From positions 150,228,843 through 150,292,842 of the forward strand of contig NC_073693.1 of NCBI RefSeq assembly GCF_029784155.1: a stretch of DNA of 64,000 bases, written 5' to 3'. The stretch comes from Uranotaenia lowii. Taxonomy: Eukaryota > Arthropoda > Insecta > Diptera > Culicidae. This document shows, one piece after another, positions 31,386 to 43,100 of this stretch (the first letter of the stretch is position 1; each line of letters begins with the position of its first letter). Made by a program: the position numbers and the translations under genes. The notes beneath the pieces are model-generated. The model was not told where the DNA came from and did no database searches. It saw nothing but the letters and a program-made list of their open reading frames with translations.

Positions 31386-33963
31386 GTCTTTTTTGTCTTT
31401 TTTGTCTTTTTTGTCTTTTTTGTCTTTTTTGTCTTTTTTGTCTTTTTTGTCTTTTTTGTCTTTTTAGTCTTTTTAGTCTTTTTTGTCTTTTTTTGTCTTT
31501 TTTGTCTTTTTTGTCTTTTTTGTCTTTTTTGTCTTTTTTGTCTTTTTTGTCTTTTTTGTCTTTTTTGTCTTTTTTGTCTTTTTTGTCTTTTTTGTCTTTT
31601 TTGTCTTTTTTGTCTTTTTTGTCTTTTTTGTCTTTTTTGTCTTTTTTGTCTTTTTTGTCTTTTTTGTCTTTTTTGTCTTTTTTGTCTTTTTTGTCTTTTT
31701 TGTCTTTTTTGTCTTTTTTGTCTTTTTTGTCTTTTTTGTCTTTTTTGTCTTTTTTGTCTTTTTTGTCTTTTTTGTCTATTTTGTCTTTTTTGTCTTTTTT
31801 GTCTTTTTTGTCTTTTTTGTCTTTTTTGTCTTTTTTGTCTTTTTTGTCTTTTTTGTCTTTTTTGTCTTTTTTGTCTTTTTTGTCTTTTTTGTCTTTTTTG
31901 TCTTTTTTGTCTTTTTTGTCTTTTTTGTCTTTTTTGTCTTTTTTGTCTTTTTTGTCTTTTTTGTCTTTTTTGTCTTTTTTGTCTTTTTTGTCTTTTTTGT
32001 CTTTTTTGTCTTTTTTGTCTTTTTTGTCTTTTTTGTCTTTTTTGTCTTTTTTGTCTTTTTTGTCTTTTTTGTCTTTTTTGTCTTTTTTGTCTTTTTTGTC
32101 TTTTTTGTCTTTTTTGTCTTTTTTGTCTTTTTTGTCTTTTTTGTCTTTTTTGTCTTTTTTGTCTTTTTTGTCTTTTTTGTCTTTTTTGTCTTTTTTGTCT
32201 TTTTTGTCTTTTTTGTCTTTTTTGTCTTTTTTGTCTTTTTTGTCTTTTTTGTCTTTTTTGTCTTTTTTGTCTTTTTTGTCTTTTTTGTCTTTTTTGTCTT
32301 TTTTGTCTTTTTTGTCTTTTTTGTCTTTTTTGTCTTTTTTGTCTTTTTTGTCTTTTTTGTCTTTTTTGTCTTTTTTGTCTTTTTTGTCTTTTTTGTCTTT
32401 TTTGTCTTTTTTGTCTTTTTTGTCTTTTTTGTCTTTTTTGTCTTTTTTGTCTTTTTTGTCTTTTTTGTCTTTTTTGTCTTTTTTGTCTTTTTTGTCTTTT
32501 TTGTCTTTTTTGTCTTTTTTGTCTTTTTTGTCTTTTTTGTCTTTTTTGTCTTTTTTGTCTTTTTTGTCTTTTTTGTCTTTTTTGTCTTTTTTGTCTTTTT
32601 TGTCTTTTTTGTCTTTTTTGTCTTTTTTGTCTTTTTTGTCTTTTTTGTCTTTTTTGTCTTTTTTGTCTTTTTTGTCTTTTTTGTCTTTTTTGTCTTTTTT
32701 GTCTTTTTTGTCTTTTTTGTCTTTTTTGTCTTTTTTGTCTTTTTTTGTCTTTTTTGTCTTTTTTGTCTTTTTTGTCTTTTTTGTCTTTTTTGTCTTTTTT
32801 GTCTTTTTTGTCTTTTTTGTCTTTTTTGTCTTTTTTGTCTTTTTTGTCTTTTTTGTCTTTTTTGTCTTTTTTGTCTTTTTTGTCTTTTTTGTCTTTTTTG
32901 TCTTTTTTGTCTTTTTTGTCTTTTTTGTCTTTTTTGTCTTTTTTGTCTTTTTTGTCTTTTTTGTCTTTTTTGTCTTTTTTGTCTTTTTTGTCTTTTTTGT
33001 CTTTTTTGTCTTTTTTGTCTTTTTAGTCTTTTTTGTCTTTTTTGTCTTTTTTGTCTTTTTTGTCTTTTTTGTCTTTTTTGTCTTTTTTGTCTTTTTTGTC
33101 TTTTTTGTCTTTTTTGTCTTTTTTGTCTTTTTTGTCTTTTTTGTCTTTTTTGTCTTTTTTGTCTTTTTTGTCTTTTTTGTCTTTTTTGTCTTTTTTGTCT
33201 TTTTTGTCTTTTTTGTCTTTTTAGTCTTTTTTGTCTTTTTTGTCTTTTTTGTCTTTTTTGTCTTTTTTGTCTTTTTTGTCTTTTTTGTCTTTTTTGTCTT
33301 TTTTCTCTTTTTTGTCTTTTTTGTCTTTTTTGTCTTTTTTGTCTTTTTTGTCTTTTTTGTCTTATTTGTCTTTTTTGTCTTTTTTGTCTTTTTTGTCTTT
33401 TTTGTCTTTTTGTCTTTTTTGTCTTTTTTGTCTTTTTTGTCTTTTTTGTCTTTTTTGTCTTTTTTGTCTTTTTTGTCTTTTTTGTCTTTTTTGTCTTTTT
33501 TGTCTTTTTTGTCTTTTTTGTCTTTTTTGTCTTTTTTGTCTTTTTTGTCTTTTTTGTCTTTTTTGTCTTTTTTGTCTTTTTTGTCTTTTTTGTCTTTTTT
33601 GTCTTTTTTGTCTTTTTTGTCTTTTTTGTCTTTTTTGTCTTTTTTGTCTTTTTTGTCTTTTTTGTCTTTTTTGTCTTTTTTGTCTTTTTTGTCTTTTTTG
33701 TCTTTTTTGTCTTTTTTGTCTTTTTTGTCTTTTTTGTCTTTTTTGTCTTTTTTGTCTTTTTTGTCTTTTTTGTCTTTTTTGTCTTTTTTGTCTTTTTTGT
33801 CTTTTTTGTCTTTTTTGTCTTTTTTGTCTTTTTTGTCTTTTTTGTCTTTTTTGTCTTTTTTGTCTTTTTTGTCTTTTTTGTCTTTTTTGTCTTTTTTGTC
33901 TTTTTTGTCTTTTTTGTCTTTTTTGTCTTTTTTGTCTTTTTTGTTTTTTTGTCTTTTTTGTCA
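31386..33963. repeat. 9-bp satellite, (TCTTTTTTG)n, right block
   Basis: About 285 tandem units, very homogeneous. Variants include TTTTAGTC (near 31462, 31471, 33024, 33220), TCTATTTTG (about 31776), TTTCTCTTT (about 33303) and TCTTATTTG (about 33361). Units of 8 or 10 bp appear near 31490, 32741 and 33410 and shift the reading frame. The very long open frames (up to 844 codons) are array artefacts. Confidence 0.97.
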
Positions 33964-34060
33964 TTTTTTTTGTTTTTTTTTTGTCATATTTTTGTCATCT
34001 CTGTCATATTTTTGTAATTTTTCTTAATGTCTGTAATTTTTGTAATTTTTCTGTGTTTGT
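33964..34060. repeat. Degenerate edge of the 9-bp satellite
   Basis: The homogeneous array decays into TCATATTTTTG, TAATTTTTC and TAATTTTTG units, like the left edge at 28545-29250. Old sequence at both edges with a young interior is the expected pattern for satellite expansion by unequal exchange. Confidence 0.85.
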
Positions 34061-34348
34061 TTTTTTTTTCTCTCGGATTAAAACAAACGACCGGAAAAAA
34101 TAGGTTTTGCTAAATTTTTTTTTTATTTTCATGAAAAAAATTCTGTTATAGAAGCAGTTGGAGCAGATTGGAGAAAATAAAAACATTCAGATGTACCTCA
34201 ATGAGCTTAAATCTATTTAACAAAATGTAGTTTAACTGCTGCTTTCAAAAGATTCGTCTTGTTATCTGGATGAACCGAAATGAAAGAAATCATTGTCTGA
34301 GTCTGATATGCAAGTTTTATGTTCACTCATTTTATAAGAAAATTCGTG

Positions 34349-34392
34349 TCACTTTTATTGCTTCAGACATTTATCATAGCAATAAAAGTGAC
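34349..34392. repeat. Short hairpin
   Basis: GTCACTTTTATTGCT (34349-34363) is followed after 14 nt by its reverse complement AGCAATAAAAGTGAC (34378-34392). No flanking element boundaries were recognised. The sequence around it (34061-35330) holds no gene I can support. Confidence 0.6.
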
Positions 34393-35333
34393 TCTATAAA
34401 CTTTGAGGCCTCAAGCAGTCTTCCACTTTTCGTTTGCCATCTAAACATCCCTTGCAATATCATTTGGAGCATTTGTTGCAGTTCGATAGCTACGTTGAAT
34501 TGTTTTTTTTTCGTTGTTGTTGTCTCGATCGTTTAGAGGATAAACTAGATGACGGTACTTGGGTCTAAAAGGGGTGCACCATTTTTTTTCAAATTCATTT
34601 CCCCCGGAGCACTTTTTGCACCATACCACACTTGTAGATATTTGGTGCGCTTTTTTGGACTCCATCAGATATTGAATTGCGTTTTGCTTATTTGACCTAC
34701 TTTAAAAGTTTAGCATGGAGGGGGAGCTTTTATGCTTCGTCTTTAGGTCGGTACCTGTCGCATGGTTTTGTGGGTGAAGTTCAAACTTGTTTCCACTTCT
34801 TCGTCTTCGAACTTTATATTGTGAATGAACGGATCGTGCCTAAGGTAATTCGAAATGGATCTTGAAGGGGTAACTGAACTTGAACGTTGATCCGTCTGAG
34901 TGAAGTGATTTATAGCGCACGATGGAATTAGCTGCAAAAAAGGCACACGTTCACACATGATGACCACATTTTCGGTCAATGTCAGACAGGAGAAAGCCCT
35001 GAATTATTATTAGTCATAGGAACGCCTTTTTATGGTCTTGAAAATATTGCAGTTCAATTATGAAAATTACTCGGAAAGCTTTGGTTACCAGGAATGACAC
35101 CAAATAACTTTTACTTCTATGAGAAAACAAATGATCATAAATATTATTGAAAATGCACAAAAGCCAACCTTTAGAAACTCTTTAAAACTTTTATTATGTT
35201 ATAAAATATGTTTTCTAGCTGAAGTTCAACATATTATATGGGTTTCTTTGGAATAGTTTTATGTTTATGTTTATTGATCACTTACTTCGTCAACTTAATA
35301 TCATACACACTACTTAATCTTATATTTCTATCT

Positions 35334-35594
35334 TAGTAAATTTGAACTTTAAAGTTTGTATGGGAAAATTGAATATTTTGTACTGAAAAATCAACATCAT
35401 TTTTGTTTCTTCTGTGGAACCGAGTCAGCTGATAGTTTTTGTGTCAATTTATAAATTTCTTAAAGGAAAATTTCCCTTAAAAAATTATAAATTGGCACAA
35501 AAACCATTCCACAGAAGAAACAAAAATGATGTTGATTTTTCAGTACAAAATGTTCAATTTTCCCATACAAACTTTAAAGTTCAAATTTACTCTT
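35334..35594. mobile_element. Small fold-back MITE, family FB4
   Basis: Inverted arms (35334-35455 and 35480-35594) start with TAAATTTGAACTTTAAAG and share CATACAAACTTTAAAG and AAAATCAACATCATTTTTG. The loop is about 25 bp. A diverged single-arm relative lies at 54915-55020 (AAAAATCAACATCAT, TTTTGTGTCAATTTATAAAT). No coding content is present. Confidence 0.75.
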
Positions 35595-36971
35595 GTAAAC
35601 GTTACTTAATAATTTTGAAAAATTAACGGATTAGATTTGAACCAAGACGAAGCTTTGAGTTTGAGAAATTTATAAATGACCCCAAATCGACTCAGTTTGT
35701 TGTACCGTGCCCAACCCCCTAGGAGAATTAACTTGTGGAGGGTTTGTAAAATCCAAAAATCAAAACCATTATCTTTAAATTCAAGCATAATTTTCAATAA
35801 AAATCCTTACTTCATCAGTCTTTTTTTCAAAATCATCTGTACTTTATTCCTAAACATTCCCCGTTTTGGTTCATGAACTGAGCAACTTCATTTTGAATTT
35901 GTTCACTTTCTTTGTCCGGACTGGGGCTCTGATTCTTTTTAAAATACACTTTACTGACGAAAATTTTCGTAAAGCATCATTTTCATCGAAGACTTAACGG
36001 TCAGAATGAGCCTTTCCATGCAATGTGAGTAGTGCTTAATGATGAATTCAGAAGAATTCAATTTAAATTTGATCCCGGGAAGTTTTTGAACCGCTTACGA
36101 ACTACAATGTTAAGATGATATCGTTTTGTTTTTTCCTAGAACTTGATCTTAGTGTTACTTGTGTATCTTATCAACTTTTAGTGTTATTCAAAATCCCTTG
36201 AACAGTTCACTTCCATCTGTACCGTTGAGCCGTCAACACGTACGCCGGAGCATCGTATCGTTCCTGTGTACCTGCAGGAACATTTTTACATTATTTATTT
36301 TTTCCTTACCTGTATTTCAATCAGCACTTTTCAGTGCTAAAATTATTTTCATTTTCTTTTATTCATATTTTCTCTTTTCTTTCCAGCATGGGGAAGTCTT
36401 CGGCCGGCTCAAGGGCCGGAAGAAAACGGATTGCTGAACCTAATCCAGGGCCATCTGCCAAAAAAGTTGAAATTTACAATTCATTCGATGTCCTTCATAA
36501 CATCGGTGATGAGGAAATATTGATATTTAATTCTGATAAGAGTACTAAGAAACCTTCTTCTTCTTCTTATACTCTTAAAAACGAAAAGATTCCACCAATA
36601 ACGGTCACGATTCCTGACTTCAATGCCTTTCGAAAAGAAATCGTCACTTCCGTCAAGGATGTGAAGATTTCTTTTCAGATCGGTCGAAGGGGAACTGCTC
36701 GTATATTGGCGGAATCTTTTAATGATTTTCAAAAAATTTTAAATTATTTGAATAATAAAAAACACCAATTTTTTACGTACGACACTAGAGGTGATCGTCC
36801 TTTTAAAGTTGTACTTCGTGGTCTCACCGGCGATCAGACACCGGATGAGATCACAAATGAATTAAATTCTTTGTTAGGTTTTTCTCCAATTCAAGTAATT
36901 CAAATGAGGAAAAGAACCAACACGAATAATACCAGTAGTGTTGGTCCTGAACTTTATTTGATCCATTTTAA

Positions 36972-39317
36972 CACTAGAAGGACCGGCAAATTGAATATAC
37001 CTATTCGGACCGTGACCAGTCAAAATGACTGGTAAAGGGGAAATTTTTTATATCATAATATTTTTAACTTTTTTCTTTTGAAATTGTTTTGTTATTTATT
37101 CGATATCATTTTTGTTATAAAATGGAAATATTTTTCCACCATGGGTGCACGGAATCACCTCAATTTGGCAGAGTTGACGAATGCGTGTATGTCATAAAAT
37201 GAATATTTCAAATAATTATCAAAAAATCAAAACACATTATCAATCTAATTGTAAAATCATGTTAGATGGCTATGGGTATTGCCTATGGGTGCACGGTTTC
37301 ACTTCAGTTTTGTTTTAGCAGGTATTTTATAGCATCCATCGCTCTGAAAATTTTTAACACATTGCCTATAAATTATACCTGATATTGTAGGTTTTGAAGC
37401 ATATTTTTTCTATAAGTAGAGCAATTTACCATGGGTGCACGGATTCACCGCTATTCATCCAAAATCAATTTTTTTACATGCTTAAGGTAAAGAATAAAGA
37501 CTTTTATAGATTCAAATAAAAATTTGTGTTATATACATGGTTTTTCACTATGAGTGTACGGATTCACCGCGATTTAATCAAATATTGGAAAAATATTGGA
37601 AAAAGCTATTTTACAAATCTTAACCAAACCAAAGTCGAAACCATGTCTTTCATGTTCAGACATAATGATTTAAATAACGATTTTTATTTAAAGTTCCGTT
37701 TTTTCAATCCTGGAAAATAAATATTTCAATTTCATCCTGAAATAATAAATTTATTTATTTATTATTACAAAACAGGTTTTTGCAATCGTACATTTATCTG
37801 ATAAGATCTGATCAACATCCAAGAAATTGGAAAACGGTTACCATGGACCGAGTGAGTTTTAGGGATTATATGCATCAAGTTATGTCGCGCGACGGAAAAC
37901 AATGAAAATAAAAATAAAGAATCAACATTGTCAAATGTACACGTTGATTTGTTTTTCCTTAAACGTTTTTTGATTGACAAATATTGCATTTCAAATACCA
38001 ATCATATCAAACTCAAAAATATGTTGTGTTCTGAAGCAAGTTGAAAACTATTTCACTCTATATAATATACAACGGCGAATTTGCAGCCATTCCGTGCACC
38101 CATGTTGGAATATCCGCATACGATGTGGTCTATCAGATAGGCTGGCGCGAGTCTGGTCTAGGTATGCCAGGCGTACTGGGATCGATTCCTTGTATCGGCA
38201 AGAAAATTCTTGGGTTCAAACCCCATAAGTTGCCGACAGGTAAAATGTGTTTCCTCTTAAAATAAGAATGTTCAATCAGTTGCCAGCTGGCCAGGTATAT
38301 ACACGGGTGCCGGAATACCTGTAAGTACGTCTCGGTGGTCGAGTGGTTAGCGTGGTAAGACGGTAATCGCTAGGTCCACTGATGGCATGGGTTCGATTCC
38401 CATCTCGGTACTGGATGTTAAATGTTAATCTTAAGTTGTCCACGTCATTTATTCAGTCTGTAAAGCCTAAATCGGCTAAGACGGTGTATGTCTTTTTAAA
38501 GTGAACTTCCATTGGAAATTTGTCGAGCCTAATAATCTAAGAATGCATGTGAATACATACTTGGGCATAAACTGCGGTGAATCCGTGCACCCATGGTGGA
38601 TAACCAACATATAAGAATATATCGTGCACCCATGTTGAAATATCATTTAAATTATTCAGTTTCATAGCTGATGTCTTCAAATTTGAATAAATAAGCACTC
38701 AATTCATAATAATTTTACTCATTCTAGTTTAGTATAAAACATATTTATCACCTAAAACTACTCGATTACTCGAATGGACATGTGCTAAATCTAACATAAC
38801 TTTTACAAATCTTAATGAAATTCCGCCAAATTTTGACAGAAAGTTCGATTATAGTTGAGCACCAAAACAGACCAAAAACATTGGGAGTCAAGTGCTTGGA
38901 GCGCCACACAGTGGCCAATCCAAGAACTATTTCTTCAAATCTTCACGACTTCGCATCGGAAATCAATAATTTCATAACGAATGACACACTTCTGCCCACC
39001 ATAAATCAACTAGGACTCATTGTCTTGAATGTAGCTTGCAAATGAAACCAAAAGCAAGCGAAAAAAATTTATCTTGTTTGAGTTTTAGGGTTGTGAATTT
39101 TACCAGTCATTTTGACTGATCACGGTCCGAGTGTCCATGGCGAAATTTTTCTCGCTTACTAAAAGAGCTAGTGAAATAAAAAATACACAGTTTTGTAGAG
39201 ATTCAAAATTCATGAAAAGTCGTATTTTTTGCGAATTTTTAAAGCGAAGTATGCAAAAGATATTCAACAAACAAAGTGTCCAACCAGTCATTTTGACTGG
39301 TGCGGTCTTTCTAGTGT
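36972..39317. mobile_element. Composite piggyBac-like element, copy 2
   Basis: The same architecture as 13515-15483: ends CACTAGAAGGACCG and CGGTCTTTCTAGTG, TTAA-type target duplication (left 36968-36971; right TTTAA at about 39317-39321), and repeated CCATGGGTGCACGGATTCAC-like motifs (rightward near 37140, 37283, 37430, 37548; leftward near 38089, 38576, 38622). It holds the captured RTE tail (37785-37922) and SINE-A-like unit (about 38120-38240). It differs by a SINE-B insertion (38327-38510). It lacks a transposase. It disrupts ORF1 of the Jockey-like element and is therefore younger than that insertion. Confidence 0.88.
38327..38510 (+). mobile_element. tRNA-derived SINE, family B
   Basis: The tRNA-like head (38327-38412) carries an A-box-like TGGTCGAGTGGTTAGCG and B box GGTTCGATTCCC, recalling tRNA-Ser. 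A non-tRNA body of about 95 bp follows, ending TCTTTTTAAA. It is absent from the otherwise colinear copy at 13515-15483, where GGAATATCTGTAAGT runs directly into GAACATGCATTGG. That gives an empty-site comparison, with AAGT repeated at both edges as part of the target duplication. Confidence 0.85.
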
Positions 39318-40151
39318 TTAAAAAGGATCAGGTTAATAATTTGAAAATTTTGGAAAAGGCTCGTCTTATGTTTCATTGTCGAGTAAAATTTGAACCTTTT
39401 CGTAAATCCCATACCAATTTTTTACAAAATATTACGCAATGTCGTCGTTGTCAAGCTTTTTGTCATGGCACTAAAAATTGTAGAATGAATGCCAGATGCA
39501 TGTTTTGCGGCCCATTCGATCATGAAAAATCTAAATGCCTTTTTGGTGGTGATAAGCCAAAAACAGATTTTTTTAAGTGTGCGAATTGCGCAGGTAATCA
39601 TTCCTCGAATTCTCTAGATTGTCCCGTTAGGGCAAAAATTGTTGCTTTTAGGAAAAACCCCAAAGTTTCCAGAAAAGTTTCTTCTCCTCCTTCCTCTTTT
39701 TCGTCTACACACGTCAGACCGGCAAACAACCTGCCTGTTCGCAGTCAGCCTCGGCCTACATTGGAATCACGGCTGGGTAATACCCGAAGTGATTTTAATG
39801 TTACCTGGGCTGATTCTGCGCCACAGACTCGTTGTTTATCGTTCTCAGAGGTGGTTGAAAATGGGTTGCCCTCTTCAGGTTTAACTAATAAAAATGGGAA
39901 AAAACCAAGTCTCAATGTTCATGGGAAGGCTTGGGAAAATCCCCGAAATTCAAATACTTTTTCTTCTCCTTCCTCTTCTGATTCTAACAATTTTGTTGAT
40001 TTGGGTGAGATTACTGAGGAAAAATTAAAATTTTGGCATCAAAATTTAATGGAAATGATGCAACTTATGTTGAAAGCAAATTCAATGTTTGAAGCTTTCC
40101 AAACTTCTTTTAATTATGCTAACAAAATTATTATGACTTTACGATTCCCTC

Positions 40152-43100
40152 ATGGATCCAAATAGATGTTTAAATATTATGAATTGGAACGCTAGATCTT
40201 TGCTGGCTAACCAAGGCGAGTTCTTTTTATTTTTGAAAACTCAAAACATACATATTGCTGCCATCACTGAAACTTTTTTAAAGCCAGACAATAACTTGAA
40301 AAGCAATGCTTTCTTTAAAATTTTACGAAATGATCGACTTGATCGACAAGGTGGGGGTGTAGCTATTGTCATCAATAGTCGTCTCAAATTTAGACTTCTT
40401 CCTTCTTTCAATACAAAAGTCTTAGAAACAATTGGAATTGAATTAGAAACTTCTATGGGGAAAATTATAATTGTTGCCGCATATTTGCCTTTTCAATGTA
40501 GTGGTGAACAGAAAAATTTTTTGAAGGGAGATTTACAAAAACTCACCAGAAATAAATCTAAATATTTTATTAATGCAAAACAGCGATCTTGGAATAATAT
40601 TTCATCAAATTCAAATGGGAATATTTTGTTTAATGACTGCTCTGCAGGTTATTATACTGTTGAATATCCTAATGGGCATACTTGTTTTTCTTCAATTAGA
40701 AATCCCTCCACAATTGATTTGGTTCTAACGGATTTAGGCGAGCATTGTAGTCAATTAGTTACTCATGCGGACCTCGATTCAGACCACCTTCCAGTAACAT
40801 TTTCTTTATCCCAAAGTCCCATTGAAAACCCTTTAAAATCAACTTTTAATTTTCAAAAGGCTAACTGGGAGTGATATATGAATTTTATTGAACGTAATTT
40901 AGATGTAAACGTTCCATTGAATTCAATAGAAGATATTGATTTGGCTGTAGAAAATTTGACAACTTCAATAGTCAATGCTAGAGCCGCTTCAATACCTAAA
41001 GTTAAACATAAATTTAATCAACCTTTAATTGATGATGATCTTCAGTTTTTGATACGACTGAAAAACATTCGTCGACGCCAATTTCAACGAACTAGGGATC
41101 CTTATTTGAAATTCATTTATTGCGACCTTCAAAAAGAGATCAAACGTCGTTTAAATTTCATTCGTAATGAAAATTTTGCTAAAGCAGTAGAGGACATAAA
41201 ACCCTACTCAAAGCCATTTTGAAAATTAACTAAAATTCTAAAAAAGCCCCAGAAACCAATTCCTACTTTGAAAGATGGGGATAAACTTCTTTTAACTAAT
41301 TCAGAAAAAGCTCAAAAATTAGCCCAACAATTTGAGTCTGCTCATGATTTTAATTTAAACGTTGTAAGTCCAATTGATGCTCAAATTTCCCTAGAATTTG
41401 ATGATATTCTTTCTAAGCAAATTGTGTTTGAAAGTTCTTGTGAGACAAATATTGATGAACTTAAATTGATTTTCAAAAAATTTAAAAATATGAAAGCCCC
41501 GGGGGAAGATGGGATTTTCTATATTCTTATTAAAAAGTTGCCTGAAAGCACTTTGAATTTTTTAGTTAAAATCTTCAATAAATGTTTTCACTTGGCTTAT
41601 TTTCCCAATAAATGGAAAAATGCCAAAGTAACTCCAATTTTGAAACCTGGAAAAAGTGCTTCAGAGCCTTCAAGTTATCGACCAATTAGTTTGCTCCCTT
41701 CTTTAAGTAAACTATTTGAGAGAGTTATTTTGAATAGAATGATGATTCACATTAATCAGAATTCTATTTTCCCTGATGAACAATTTGGTTTTCGTCATGG
41801 ACATTCTACTACACATCAACTTTTGAGTGTAACTAATATGATTAACGCTAGCAAATCTGAGGGTTATTCAACTGGTGTTGCTCTTCTTGATATTGAAAAG
41901 GCATTTGACAGTGTTTGGCACATAACTTTAGTAGCTAAATTAGCTCGATTTGATTTTCCTGTATATCTCACCAAAATTATTCAAAATTATTTGACTAGCC
42001 GAACTTTGCAAGTAAGCTATCAAAATTCATGCTCTGAAAGGATACCCATTAGAGCTGGTGTCCCTCAGGGTAGTATACTTTGGCCTATTTTATACAATAT
42101 TTTTACTTCTGATCTTCCTGATGTCCCAGAAGGAAAAGGTAGAAGATTATTTGCTGACGATACTTTGCTTTCAGCCAAAGGTCGAAATTTACGGGTGGTA
42201 CGCAGTAGATTGCAACAAAATTTAAATTCCTTTTTGAATTACTTGAAAATGTGGAAAATTTCTCCTAACGCTTCCAAAACTCAACTTATTTTATTTCCCC
42301 ATAAGCCAAGAGCAAATTTTTTAAAACCTAATGAAAATCATTCCATAACTTTTAATGGGGTTTCTTTAGAATGGTCTGATCACGTGAAGTACTTGGGACT
42401 CACACTTGATCGGAATCTTTCTTTTAAGAATCACATTGAAGAAATTCAATCTAAATGTAATAAATACACTAAATCTCTTTATTCTCTCATCAACAGGAAA
42501 TCCCGACTTTGCCTGAAGAATAAGATGCTTATTTATAAGCAAGTCTTCCGACCAGCGATAATGTATGCAGTAGACTGGCCCAAATTTGTATGGGATGATT
42601 TTTACAACATTTTTTTCAACGCGGCACCCCCTAGATTGGTGCTTTTAGGTGAAAAAATGACTTTCTGAAAGTTTCAGGTCATTTGGCCGAAGCACGAACT
42701 GGCGCAAAGGACTTGAAATTTGTATGAAGATTTTCAGCAAAATGTATGGAAAATCAACATACCTTCACTCTTTGTATTCTAAAACATGTTTCCAGTATGC
42801 TAGAAAGCTCAGAATTTCAGGAATTGTAATTCAAATAATGACAAACAAGTTTGTAGAAGATTGTGACGCGATACGAGTTGATTGTGATGAGTTATTTGCA
42901 ATTGAATGTGTGATTTTTCTCGCATTCCATCGATATATCGTGAACGGCATATAGGTGGATTACTAGTACTCACTTGATCGCATTGTCACACAATGAGATA
43001 AAAGATAGAAAATTTGTGTCCTCGGCATAGTTGCAACTTTTTGTTATAAAATAAGCTAGAACTTTGCCGGGGACGCAAATTTTATATATTTTATTCTCAT

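Larger units (their letters stand above)
30761..31388. repeat. 628-bp palindrome embedded in satellite
   Basis: Arms of 247 bp each (30761-31007 and 31142-31388) are almost identical inverted copies. The 134-bp spacer is asymmetric except for a second, inner inverted repeat (ACCCCACCCATCGACTCG at 31063-31080 and its complement at 31126-31143). Each arm contains one tRNA-like gene. The flanking 9-bp arrays are in the same orientation on both sides, so the inversion does not include the satellite. Near-identity of the arms implies recent origin or gene conversion. Confidence 0.93.
36388..40165 (+). pseudogene. Jockey-like ORF1 (Gag-like), split by insertion
   Basis: The likely start is the ATG at 36388 (MGKSSAGSRAGRKR); an in-frame ATG 54 bp upstream gives a less likely hydrophobic leader. 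The first part, about 193 residues, holds a basic N terminus and a conserved region (PPITVTIPDF, FFTYDTRGDRPFKVVLRGL) of the kind that precedes Gag zinc fingers in Jockey elements. The frame is cut after LIHF by the piggyBac-like element and resumes at about 39321 (KKDQVNNLK). The second part has CCHC-type knuckles (CRRCQAFCHGTKNC, CMFCGPFDHEKSKC, CANCAGNHSSNSLDC) and a Ser/Pro-rich tail. The stop overlaps the ORF2 start by 14 nt. The frame matches across the insertion if the TTAA duplication is removed. Confidence 0.9.

Noticed and set aside
28545..34060. CRISPR-like appearance of regularly repeated units
   Set aside because: Units are directly adjacent with no unique spacers; this is a eukaryotic satellite.
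29201..34103. Open frames of 200-844 codons on both strands across the 9-bp satellite
   Set aside because: Pure consequence of a repeat unit divisible by three that contains no stop in any phase; residues are endless tripeptide repeats and indels merely switch frames.
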